Shown: one piece after another, positions 1-5,733 of the stretch | Layout: every line of letters starts with the position of its first letter | Numbering within the stretch: position 1 is the stretch's first letter | Assembly (NCBI GenBank): GCA_027345905.1 | Contig: DAIETC010000024.1 | Coordinates: 1-8,239 of the forward strand | Length of the DNA stretch: 8,239 nucleotides | Origin: Kineosporiaceae bacterium | GTDB taxonomy: Bacteria > Actinomycetota > Actinomycetes > Actinomycetales > Angustibacteraceae | Reading direction: 5' to 3' | Made by a program: the position numbers and the translations under genes | The notes under the pieces: generated by a model | Seen by the model: the letters and a program-made list of their open reading frames with translations, nothing else | The model's database searches: none | What the model was told of the DNA's origin: nothing

Positions 1-253
1 GGTACGGCTGCGGCTGCGGTGTCCGGGTTCGCCCGGCGTTGGCCATGACCACGGCGATGTAAGGCAAGAAGACCGCAAACCCCACGAAGACCCAGCGCAG
101 CCAGCCGTGCGTCACCACCGACAGCATGAAGCAGACCGTACGGATCGACATCGAGATCAGGTAGCGCTTCTTGCGCAGGCTCAGGTCCTCGTGCAGCGAG
201 GTCTGCACGCCGGTGACGGAGTACACGTTTGGTGCCTGCTGACGTCGGGCCAC
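1..253 (-). CDS. DUF3099 family small membrane protein (3' end outside window)
   Basis: The minus strand reads open from a GTG at 251-253 to the window edge, giving 84 residues with the C-terminus missing. After a short basic N-terminus comes YSVTGVQTSLHEDLSLRKKRY (about residues 11-31), then two hydrophobic stretches at roughly 33-49 and 51-70 joined by a tight HGWLRW turn, ending LPYIAVVMANAGR. I recognise this as the actinobacterial DUF3099 family: two-helix membrane proteins of unknown function. The in-frame stop (TGA) lies just upstream, near 293-295, so only the GTG at 251-253 or a later GTG at 224-226 can be the start. I prefer the first because a TANNNT hexamer sits five bases before it. 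It is divergent from fabG. No biochemical role is known to me. The family assignment is from memory of the pattern but is fairly secure. Confidence 0.82.
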   Translation of the reverse strand, partial: MARRQQAPNVYSVTGVQTSLHEDLSLRKKRYLISMSIRTVCFMLSVVTHGWLRWVFVGFAVFLPYIAVVMANAGRTRTPQPQPY

Positions 254-258
254 GCCCC

Positions 259-264
259 AGGATA
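259..264 (-). promoter_or_regulatory. putative -10 element of the DUF3099 gene
   Basis: TATCCT on the minus strand lies five bases before the GTG start at 253. This matches the TANNNT actinobacterial -10 consensus and places the transcription start at or within a base or two of the start codon. No clear TTGAC-type -35 is visible. Predicted only. Confidence 0.45.
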
Positions 265-318
265 CGTCCGCCCAAGCGCGCCTGCCGACTACTCATGCTT
301 GCGAATGCTCCCTGACCG

Positions 319-340
319 AGGCGCGCCCCGCGATGCGCCT
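319..340. repeat. short inverted repeat upstream of fabG
   Basis: AGGCGC and GCGCCT arms are separated by ten bases. The centre is about 40 bases before the fabG start codon, where a regulator could overlap the -35 region. Six-base arms made of G and C arise easily by chance in DNA this rich in GC, so an operator role is only a possibility. Confidence 0.2.
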
Positions 341-356
341 GCCGGGCGGTAGCCGA

Positions 357-362
357 TACGGT
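357..362 (+). promoter_or_regulatory. putative -10 element of the fabG-fabI operon
   Basis: TACGGT lies eight bases before the fabG ATG at 371, so the mRNA would be leaderless or carry a leader of one or two bases. No good Shine-Dalgarno sequence lies between the hexamer and the ATG. No recognisable -35 was found at 16-19 bases upstream. Confidence 0.45.
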
Positions 363-370
363 CGGGTCTC

Positions 371-1096
371 ATGAGCAGCGACGGCGGCCGCAGCGTGCTC
401 GTCACGGGGGGCAACCGGGGGATCGGCCTGGCCATCGCCCGGGCGTTCCTGGCCGAGGGTGACCATGTGGCCGTGACCAGTCGCTCGGGCGAGCTGCCGG
501 ACGCGCTGGACGGGGCCCTCGCGGTGCGGTGCGACGTGACCGACACTGCGTCCGTCGACGCGGCGTTCACGGCCGCCGAAGCCGAGCACGGCCCGGTCGA
601 GGTGCTGGTCGCCAACGCGGGCATGACGCAGGACACGCTGCTGATGCGGATGAGCGACGAGGACTTCAGCCGCGTGGTGGACACCAACCTGACCGGTGCC
701 TTCCGGTGCGCGCGCCGGGCCAGCAAGGCGATGATCAGGCTGCGCCGGGGGCGCATCGTGCTCATCTCCAGCGTCGCGGGCCTGTACGGCTCGGCCGGGC
801 AGGCCAACTACTCGGCCAGCAAGGCGGGGCTGGTAGGGCTGGCGCGCTCGATCACCCGCGAGCTCGCCGGGCGGGGCATCACCGCGAACGTCGTGGCACC
901 CGGGTTCGTCGAGACCGACATGACGGCGGCGCTGACCCCAGAGCAGCTCGCCGGCTACCGTGCAGCCACGCCGGCGGGCCGGTTCGCCACCGTAGACGAG
1001 ATCGCCGGCGTGGTGCGCTTCCTGGCCAGCGCGGACGCGGCGTACATCAGCGGGGCGGTTGTCCCGGTGGACGGCGGACTGGGAATGGGGCACTGA
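371..1096 (+). CDS. fabG: 3-oxoacyl-[acyl-carrier-protein] reductase FabG (MabA-like)
   Basis: This 241-residue classical short-chain dehydrogenase carries out the NADPH-dependent reduction of 3-oxoacyl-ACP to 3-hydroxyacyl-ACP in cytosolic type II fatty acid elongation. The cofactor motif TGGNRGIG is at residues 12-19 and NAG at 82-84. The catalytic tetrad is complete: N106, S134, Y147 and K151 (YSASK). The C-terminus, ISGAVVPVDGGLGMGH, closely resembles mycobacterial MabA (FabG1), as does the N-terminal RSVLVTGGNRGIGLAIA. The ATG at 371 is chosen because it sits just before the SDR fold and after a TANNNT hexamer. The stop codon overlaps the fabI start by one base (TGATG), so the two genes are almost certainly co-transcribed and translationally coupled. 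The order fabG-fabI is the same as mabA-inhA in mycobacteria. Confidence 0.95.
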   Translation: MSSDGGRSVLVTGGNRGIGLAIARAFLAEGDHVAVTSRSGELPDALDGALAVRCDVTDTASVDAAFTAAEAEHGPVEVLVANAGMTQDTLLMRMSDEDFSRVVDTNLTGAFRCARRASKAMIRLRRGRIVLISSVAGLYGSAGQANYSASKAGLVGLARSITRELAGRGITANVVAPGFVETDMTAALTPEQLAGYRAATPAGRFATVDEIAGVVRFLASADAAYISGAVVPVDGGLGMGH

Positions 1097-1857
1097 TGGG
1101 TCTGCTCGACGGCAAGCAACTGCTGGTGACGGGACTGCTGACGGACTCCTCCATCGCGTTCCACGTGGCCCGCATGGCCCAGGACCAGGGTGCGCAGGTG
1201 GTGCTCACCTCGTTCGGGCGCGCCATGAAGATCACGCAGACGATCTCGCGGCGGTTGCCGCAACCAGCGCCGGTCGTCGAGCTGGACGTGCAGGACAGTG
1301 CGCACCTGGACTCGCTGGCCGCTCGGCTGGGCGAGCACGTGGACGGTCTGGACGGTGTGCTGCACTCGATCGGCTTCGCGCCGCAGGGGGCCTTCGACTT
1401 CATGAACGCCACCTGGGAGGACGTGGCGAGCGCCGTGCACATCTCGGCGTACTCGCTCAAGGCGCTGGCCGTGGCGACGCTGCCACTGCTGCGTCCGGGC
1501 GCCGGCATCGTCGGCCTGACGTTCGACGCCACCTTCGCGTGGCCGGTCTATGACTGGATGGGAGTGGCGAAGGCCGCCTTCGAGGCGACCTCGCGGTACT
1601 GCGCACGCGACCTGGGGCCCAAGGCAGTCCGCTGCAACCTGGTGGCGGCCGGGCCGATCCGCACCACGGCGGCCAAGAGCATCCCAGGGTTCGAGGCGTT
1701 CGAGCAGGTCTGGGACACCCGGGCACCTCTCGGCTGGGACGTGTCGGACGCCGAGCCCGCCGCCCGCGCCTGCGTGGCCCTGATGTCGGACTGGTTCCCG
1801 GCCACGACCGGCGAGATCGTGCACGTGGACGGCGGCGTGCACGCCATGGGCCAGTAA
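1096..1857 (+). CDS. fabI: enoyl-[acyl-carrier-protein] reductase FabI (InhA-like)
   Basis: This 253-residue enoyl-ACP reductase is predicted to carry out the NADH-dependent last step of each type II fatty acid elongation cycle. The ATG at 1096 shares its A with the fabG stop. An in-frame reading extends upstream through fabG, but the family N-terminus (MGLLDGKQLLVTGLLTDSSIA) begins exactly here. LDVQD, HSIGF and the Tyr-x6-Lys active site (Y152, K159 in YDWMGVAK) are present, and F143 sits nine residues before Y152, as F149 does before Y158 in InhA. LVAAGPIRT and the C-terminal DWFPATTGEIVHVDGG also match InhA. It is about 16 residues shorter than InhA (269): the loop after the HSIGF motif and the substrate-binding loop before WDTRAP are both reduced, which suggests ordinary-length acyl substrates rather than very long mycolate precursors. 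It ends three bases before a convergent gene. Confidence 0.95.
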   Translation: MGLLDGKQLLVTGLLTDSSIAFHVARMAQDQGAQVVLTSFGRAMKITQTISRRLPQPAPVVELDVQDSAHLDSLAARLGEHVDGLDGVLHSIGFAPQGAFDFMNATWEDVASAVHISAYSLKALAVATLPLLRPGAGIVGLTFDATFAWPVYDWMGVAKAAFEATSRYCARDLGPKAVRCNLVAAGPIRTTAAKSIPGFEAFEQVWDTRAPLGWDVSDAEPAARACVALMSDWFPATTGEIVHVDGGVHAMGQ

Positions 1858-1870
1858 GCCTCAGCCCAGG
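1844..1870. terminator. weak hairpin across the two convergent stop codons
   Basis: CCATGGGC and GCCCAGG can pair as seven base pairs with one bulged A around a 12-base loop. The stem begins inside the fabI 3' end and finishes inside the 3' end of the opposing gene, and both stop codons lie in or next to it. There is no T run on either strand. It is the only hairpin I see at this junction, but it is weak and may be chance. Confidence 0.2.
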
Positions 1871-2256
1871 GCGGCCAGGACCGCCTTGGCGTACGCGCAC
1901 TCCACGTCCGGATCGGCGTACGCGGTCGGTTCGTCCTCGTGCAGCGCCACCACGGTGAACCCGTCCGCGGCCTGCTCCAGGCGCACAAAGTCCGGCCCGA
2001 GCAGCTCGCGCAGCTGGTTCTCGCGGGGCAGCCACAGCACCGCCTGCTGCTCGATGCTGTCCAGGGCCCACTCGGTCGTGCCGTTGAACCCGATCACGGT
2101 GCCGGTCGGGAACTCGTGCAGGTCGACGGCCAGGTCGCTGATCACGAAGACGTCGGCGTCCATGTCGCGGTCCGGCACCACGAAGCGGTCGCCCGGTGCC
2201 GGCGTCCAGGCAAGTCCGGACGAGCGCAGCGCGCGGGCGAGGTGCAGATCGATCAC
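1861..2256 (-). CDS. conserved actinobacterial protein of unknown function
   Basis: This 131-residue acidic soluble protein has no signal peptide, membrane segment or catalytic motif that I recognise. It starts MIDLHLARALRSSGLAWTPA and contains a stretch at about residues 21-80 with GDRFVVPDRDMD, DVFVISDLAVDLHEF, VIGFNGTTEWALDS and VLWLPRENQLRELLG. I remember near-identical motifs in many actinobacterial proteins, some labelled in databases as CpaE pilus assembly proteins. Nothing here resembles a CpaE ATPase (no Walker motifs), so I would not use that name. The start is the GTG at 2254-2256, preceded three bases upstream by GAGG as a plausible ribosome-binding site. It lies 46 bases after the lipoprotein gene on the same strand and is probably the last gene of the serB-lipoprotein run. 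Its stop is three bases from the fabI stop on the opposite strand. Confidence 0.8.
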   Translation of the reverse strand: MIDLHLARALRSSGLAWTPAPGDRFVVPDRDMDADVFVISDLAVDLHEFPTGTVIGFNGTTEWALDSIEQQAVLWLPRENQLRELLGPDFVRLEQAADGFTVVALHEDEPTAYADPDVECAYAKAVLAALG

Positions 2257-2302
2257 CTGCCTCAGTGTGCCCCCTCGGCGCCCACGTCGTCAGGCGAGGT
2301 CG

Positions 2303-2794
2303 TCAGCGGACCGTGACGGTGGCACGAGCGGTCACGTCCTCCTGGCCGTAGACGCACGACAGGGTGGTCACGGTGACGGACACGTGGTAGGTGCCGGCCT
2401 TGGCGAAGGTGTGGGTCAGGGCCTTGCTGCCCGTCGACGGGTTCTTCTCGCTGAGGTGGCAGTCGGAGATCTTCAGGCCGCCGAGTCCACCGTCGCCGAA
2501 GTCCTCCACGGTGCCCACCAGGCCGCCGTGGGCGTCGGCGTACTGCACGGTCAGGGTGACCGGTCGCCCAGCCGTGGCGTTGCTCGCCACCGGGAGCAGG
2601 CGCACGGCCAGACCGCCGCCGGGCGCCGGGGCGAGGGAGGGGGTCGCGGAGGTGGTCGTTGTGGGGCTCGCGGTGGCGGCCGGCTTGGCGGCCAGCTTGA
2701 CGCCCTCCACCTGCACTGGTCCCTGCGAGCAGCCGCCGACCGCGACGACGAGGGCCACTGCCGCGAGGGCGCGGGGGGCCAGGGAACGGGTCAC
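2303..2794 (-). CDS. secreted lipoprotein with a PKD-like domain
   Basis: The predicted product has 163 residues. The reading frame is open upstream to an ATG at 2900-2902, but I place the start at the GTG at 2792-2794. That choice gives a classic lipoprotein signal: MTRSLAPR, a hydrophobic core at about 9-19, then the lipobox VGGC with the lipidated Cys at 22. The upstream extension would bury this signal and overlap the serB stop. After Cys22 comes a Thr/Ala/Pro-rich linker (about 35-57), then a beta-rich domain with DFGDGG and, near the end, HTFAKAGTYHVSVTV, the two hallmarks of PKD folds. Two cysteines in that domain (ISDC and TLSC) could form a disulfide outside the cell. It probably acts at the outer face of the membrane as an adhesion or binding module, but no ligand can be named. 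It follows serB on the same strand and has its own putative promoter. Confidence 0.82.
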   Translation of the reverse strand: MTRSLAPRALAAVALVVAVGGCSQGPVQVEGVKLAAKPAATASPTTTTSATPSLAPAPGGGLAVRLLPVASNATAGRPVTLTVQYADAHGGLVGTVEDFGDGGLGGLKISDCHLSEKNPSTGSKALTHTFAKAGTYHVSVTVTTLSCVYGQEDVTARATVTVR

Positions 2795-2803
2795 GGTTGT
2801 GAC
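2790..2803. repeat. GTCAC-N4-GTGAC inverted repeat over the lipoprotein start
   Basis: Perfect five-base arms flank GGTT. The repeat covers the GTG start codon of the lipoprotein gene and touches the last bases of its putative -10 element. A dimeric regulator bound here would block initiation, but no such regulator is identified in the window. Confidence 0.3.
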
Positions 2804-2807
2804 GTTA
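2802..2807 (-). promoter_or_regulatory. putative -10 element of the lipoprotein gene
   Basis: TAACGT on the minus strand ends seven bases before the GTG start at 2794, the spacing expected for a leaderless transcript. No purine-rich Shine-Dalgarno sequence lies in those seven bases. The hexamer supports the downstream GTG over the upstream in-frame ATG. Confidence 0.45.
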
Positions 2808-2814
2808 AGCCTGC

Positions 2815-2840
2815 GGGCGCGCCCACGTGGCCGATCGGCC
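2815..2840. repeat. cluster of three overlapping or adjacent palindromes
   Basis: GGGCGCGCCC (2815-2824), CCACGTGG (2823-2830) and GGCCGATCGGCC (2829-2840) are three perfect palindromes packed end to end and overlapping by two bases each. They lie between the serB stop and the lipoprotein -10 element, covering roughly -20 to -45 from the lipoprotein start, where an operator would overlap the -35 region. They could alternatively form small hairpins after serB. Confidence 0.4.
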
Positions 2841-2869
2841 CACAATGACGCCGGATGTCGCCCAACTAT

Positions 2870-2898
2870 CACAGCCCGTAAGGGGTACGGACCCTGTG
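2870..2898 (-). terminator. possible terminator hairpin directly after serB
   Basis: On the minus strand, CACAG and CTGTG form an outer stem and CCGTA and TACGG an inner stem around a five-base loop, with a small internal loop (GGT against G). The hairpin begins at the base following the serB stop codon. There is no T run after it, so it would be a non-canonical actinobacterial terminator or an mRNA 3' stabiliser. A partial attenuator between serB and the lipoprotein gene is also possible. Confidence 0.4.
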
Positions 2899-4167
2899 TC
2901 ACGGCCCTGGCTCGCGCGGCGCCGACCGCTCCCGCGGGACAGAACCGGCGCGGACGTCGGGCAGCCCGTCGGCCGCGTCGGCGTCCTCGACCTCCTCGCG
3001 CGGGATGCCGAGCAGGTACAGCACGGCGTCCAGGTAGGGGACCGTCACGGAGGTGTCAGCCTGCTCACGGACGACCGGCTTGGCGTTGAACGCGATACCC
3101 AGCCCCGCGGCGTCCAACATGTCCAGGTCGTTGGCACCGTCGCCGATCGCGATGGTGCGCGAGAGGGGCACCCCCTCGGCGGCGGCGAACCGGCGCAGCG
3201 CAGCGGCCTTGCCGGCCCGGTCGAGGACCGCACCGAGGACCCGGCCGGTCAGGTGCCCGTCGAGCACCTCCAGGGAGTTGGCCGCGATGTGCTCGATGGC
3301 GAGCAGGTCGGCCAGCGGGCGCACGATCTCGGCGAACCCGCCCGACACCAGGGCCACGGTGAAACCCAGCCGTTGCAAGGTGCGCACCAAGGTGCGTGCG
3401 CCCGGGGTCAGGCGCACCTGCTCGCGCACCTGCTCGAGCACGCTCGTCGGCAAACCCGCGAGCAGGGCGACCCGTTCGTGCAGGCTGGCGGCGAAGTCCA
3501 GCTCACCGCGCATGGCCCGGTCGGTGACGGCCGCGACCTGTGCTGCCCGGCCGGCGTGAGCGGCGATCAGCTCGATCACCTCGTCCTGGATCAAGGTGGA
3601 GTCCACATCGAGCACGACGAGCCGGCGTCCGCGGCGCGCCAGCCCAGCCGGTGCGACGGCGATGTCGAGACGGTGCGCGGCGGCGAGCGCCGACAGCCCG
3701 CGGCGCAGCACGCTGACCTCGGCCCCCGACACGTCGATCTCGACCGTGGTGACCGGCCAGCGCGAGATGCGCCGGATCCGGTCGATGTTGCCCCCGTGCT
3801 CGGCGATGGCCTCGGCGACCGCCTGCATGCCGCGCGGGCGCAGCGGCGCGCCGAGCACCGTGACGTGCAGGCGCCCGCGGCGCCTGGGCGCGTTGTCACC
3901 GAACCCGGTCCGGCACGAGACCTGCATCCCCATCGCGGCCCCGGCGCGGGCCAGGTCCGCTGCGGTCTGGTCCGGGTGTTCTCCCGCCTCCAGCAGGACG
4001 GCGAGCGTCAAGTGTCCGCGCACGACGACCTGTTCGACGTCCAGGATGACCAGGTCGTCCTCGCGCACTGCGGCGAACAGTGCGGCGCTGACGCCCGGGT
4101 GGTCCGGCCCGGTGAGCGTGACGAGCAGGGTCGCGCCCACCGTCGGGGGTGGCGCCGGCTCGATCAC
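2899..4167 (-). CDS. serB: phosphoserine phosphatase SerB with two ACT-like domains
   Basis: The product has 422 residues and converts O-phospho-L-serine to L-serine, the last step of serine synthesis, in the cytosol. Two ACT-like regulatory regions occupy about 11-85 and 99-172, followed by a HAD phosphatase. Motif I is DVDST (187-191) with the nucleophile D187 and acid/base D189. Motif II is the serine of SGGF (S275), motif III is K320 and motif IV is GDGAND (342-347). The ACT-ACT-HAD layout matches mycobacterial SerB2, where the ACT domains mediate serine feedback and oligomer changes. The reading frame is open for another 82 codons upstream, but the GTG at 4165-4167 is preferred: it begins just before the first ACT strand and has TAGCCT seven bases upstream, and the longer form would overlap the divergent gene. 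The last 30 residues are a charged tail outside the HAD fold. Confidence 0.94.
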   Translation of the reverse strand: MIEPAPPPTVGATLLVTLTGPDHPGVSAALFAAVREDDLVILDVEQVVVRGHLTLAVLLEAGEHPDQTAADLARAGAAMGMQVSCRTGFGDNAPRRRGRLHVTVLGAPLRPRGMQAVAEAIAEHGGNIDRIRRISRWPVTTVEIDVSGAEVSVLRRGLSALAAAHRLDIAVAPAGLARRGRRLVVLDVDSTLIQDEVIELIAAHAGRAAQVAAVTDRAMRGELDFAASLHERVALLAGLPTSVLEQVREQVRLTPGARTLVRTLQRLGFTVALVSGGFAEIVRPLADLLAIEHIAANSLEVLDGHLTGRVLGAVLDRAGKAAALRRFAAAEGVPLSRTIAIGDGANDLDMLDAAGLGIAFNAKPVVREQADTSVTVPYLDAVLYLLGIPREEVEDADAADGLPDVRAGSVPRERSAPREPGP

Positions 4168-4174
4168 GCCTGCG

Positions 4175-4180
4175 AGGCTA
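4175..4180 (-). promoter_or_regulatory. putative -10 element of serB
   Basis: TAGCCT on the minus strand ends seven bases before the GTG start at 4167, consistent with a leaderless transcript. The -35 position for this promoter would fall at about 4198-4203, close to or overlapping that of the divergent CHAD promoter. Confidence 0.5.
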
Positions 4181-4214
4181 CCGGTGCTCGCCAGGGCGGT
4201 CGGTCTGCTGGGAG

Positions 4215-4220
4215 TAGGCT
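4215..4220 (+). promoter_or_regulatory. putative -10 element of the CHAD-parA operon
   Basis: TAGGCT ends ten bases before the ATG at 4231, which predicts a leader of only a few bases. The only Shine-Dalgarno-like purine run, GGAG at 4211-4214, is about 16 bases from the ATG and upstream of the hexamer, so it would not be in the mRNA. Confidence 0.45.
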
Positions 4221-4230
4221 GCCCGCCACG

Positions 4231-5733
4231 ATGAGCGGCTCGATGAGCGTCCTGCAGGCCGCGGACGGTGCCCTGCCGGACGCGCGCGTCATCCTGGACA
4301 CACTGGCCGCGGACTTCGCCCTGGACGTCGGGCCGGCCCGGGTGGTGCGGCGCACGCTGCTGGACACGTTCGACCACCGCCTGTGCGCCGCGGGCCTGAC
4401 CCTGACCCAACACGGCGAGCCTTCGGGTGAGCAGCTCGTCCTGCGCCGGGCCGGCCGGCCGGTTACCTGCGCGGCAGTCGGCGGGGCGCGATGGCCGGCC
4501 CTGGCCGCTGCCTTGCCGTCCGGGCCGCTGCGCGACGCCGTCGGTGCCGCCTCGGGGATCCGGGCGCTCATGGTCGTCGGGGACGAGCGCCGACGCCAGC
4601 GCCGTGTCGACCTACGCGACCAGGACGCCAAGATCGTGGCACGTGTGGACGTGGACGTGCCCACGGCGGGTTCCGGCGGCGCCGTCCAGGTCCGCGTCCA
4701 CGCCCTGACGGGGTACTCGCGGCAGGCCAGGCGGGTCACAGCGCTGGTCACCGGACTGGGCTTTCGACCCGTCACCGGCGAGCAGTGTGCGCCGGTGACG
4801 CGAGGCACGAGCGCCGCGGAGCCGATCGGTCGGGACGCGCCGGCCGTACTGCTGCTGGCCGGGGTGCTGGGCGGGTTCGTGACCGCGATGCGCGAGAACC
4901 TGCCGGGCGTGCTGGACGACGTGGACACCGAGTTCCTGCACGACGTGCGGGTCGCCGTACGCCGCACCCGCTCGACACTCAAGCTCGCCCGCCCGGCCCT
5001 GCCCGAGACGATGCGGACCCGCTGGGAACCGGCGTTCAAGTGGTTGGGCGACCTCACCACGCCGGTGCGCGACCTCGACGTCTACCTGCTGGACCTGCCC
5101 ACGATGGCCCAGTGGCTGGTCGCGGCCGACGCCGCTGACCTCACCCACCTGGATGAGCACCTGCGCCGCAGCCGTGCCGTGCAGCGGCGCACGCTGGTGC
5201 GCGGGCTGCGCTCGGCCCGGTTCGAGCGCCTGCTGGAGCAGTGGGACCAGACCTTGGCTGAGCTGGCCCAGTCTTGCGCCGCCAGGCCCACGGCCGGTGA
5301 GCTGAGCGACGCCAGCATCGGGCGCGCGCACCGCAAGGTGGTGCGTGCCGGAGCGGCGATCACCGTCGACTCGCCCGCGCAGAGCCTGCACACCCTGCGC
5401 AAACGGTGCAAAGAGCTGCGCTACGCCCTGGAGGTGTTCGCCCCGGTAACCGACAAGCCTGCGCGCAAGGCGGCGCTCGCGGACCTGAAGGGGCTGCAGG
5501 ACGTCCTGGGCCGCTTCCAGGACTGCGAGGTCCAGAGGGAGGCGCTGCGCGAGTTCGCGCACGAGATGATGACCGACGGGACACCTGCGCAGGCGGTGCT
5601 GGCCATGGGCGAGCTGATCGGGCACCTGGACACCGAACAGCAACAGGCTCGGGAGCGCTTCGACGGCGCGTTCGCCCAGTTCACCCGAGCCTCCAGCGCG
5701 CGTCGGCTACGGCGACTGGCAGGTGCGCGATGA
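4231..5733 (+). CDS. CHAD-domain protein with degenerate CYTH-like N-terminus
   Basis: The product has 500 residues. The N-terminal half resembles a CYTH (triphosphate tunnel) domain at LLDTFDHRLCAAGLTL (about 43-58), but the ExExK motif that defines the active tunnel is not visible, so catalysis is doubtful. The C-terminal half (about 208-495) is a CHAD domain. It has two histidine/arginine-rich helices: FLHDVRVAVRRTRS with H237, R240, R244, R245 and R247, and LHTLRKRCKELRY with H387, R390, K391, K394 and R397, followed by LKGLQDVLGRFQD (419-431). CHAD domains are established inorganic polyphosphate-binding modules found on polyphosphate granules. The start is the ATG at 4231. A second in-frame ATG at 4243 is an alternative, and a much longer upstream reading across serB is spurious. 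The stop overlaps the parA start by ATGA, so the two are translationally coupled. serB is divergent 63 bases upstream. Confidence 0.88.
   Translation: MSGSMSVLQAADGALPDARVILDTLAADFALDVGPARVVRRTLLDTFDHRLCAAGLTLTQHGEPSGEQLVLRRAGRPVTCAAVGGARWPALAAALPSGPLRDAVGAASGIRALMVVGDERRRQRRVDLRDQDAKIVARVDVDVPTAGSGGAVQVRVHALTGYSRQARRVTALVTGLGFRPVTGEQCAPVTRGTSAAEPIGRDAPAVLLLAGVLGGFVTAMRENLPGVLDDVDTEFLHDVRVAVRRTRSTLKLARPALPETMRTRWEPAFKWLGDLTTPVRDLDVYLLDLPTMAQWLVAADAADLTHLDEHLRRSRAVQRRTLVRGLRSARFERLLEQWDQTLAELAQSCAARPTAGELSDASIGRAHRKVVRAGAAITVDSPAQSLHTLRKRCKELRYALEVFAPVTDKPARKAALADLKGLQDVLGRFQDCEVQREALREFAHEMMTDGTPAQAVLAMGELIGHLDTEQQQARERFDGAFAQFTRASSARRLRRLAGAR

Noticed and set aside
529..1095. In-frame upstream extension of fabI through fabG
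   Set aside because: The extension is an alternate frame of fabG with no family similarity. The InhA-type N-terminus begins at the ATG at 1096.
2795..2902. Longer lipoprotein starting at the ATG at 2900-2902
   Set aside because: It would place 36 mostly basic residues before the signal peptide, overlap the serB stop, and ignore the TAACGT hexamer next to the GTG at 2794.
2827..4230. In-frame upstream extension of the CHAD gene giving a 968-residue reading
   Set aside because: It runs antisense through all of serB, whose HAD and ACT motifs are intact. The added sequence is low-complexity Arg/Gly/Gln typical of a GC-rich shadow frame, and a promoter-like hexamer and ATG lie at 4215-4231.
4168..4413. 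Longer SerB starting at 4413
   Set aside because: The extra 82 residues lie antisense to the CHAD gene start and have no ACT similarity.
4612..5643. 343-residue minus-strand open frame over the CHAD gene
   Set aside because: It is an antisense shadow rich in Gln, Arg and Gly with no recognisable domain. The plus frame has conserved CHAD helices.
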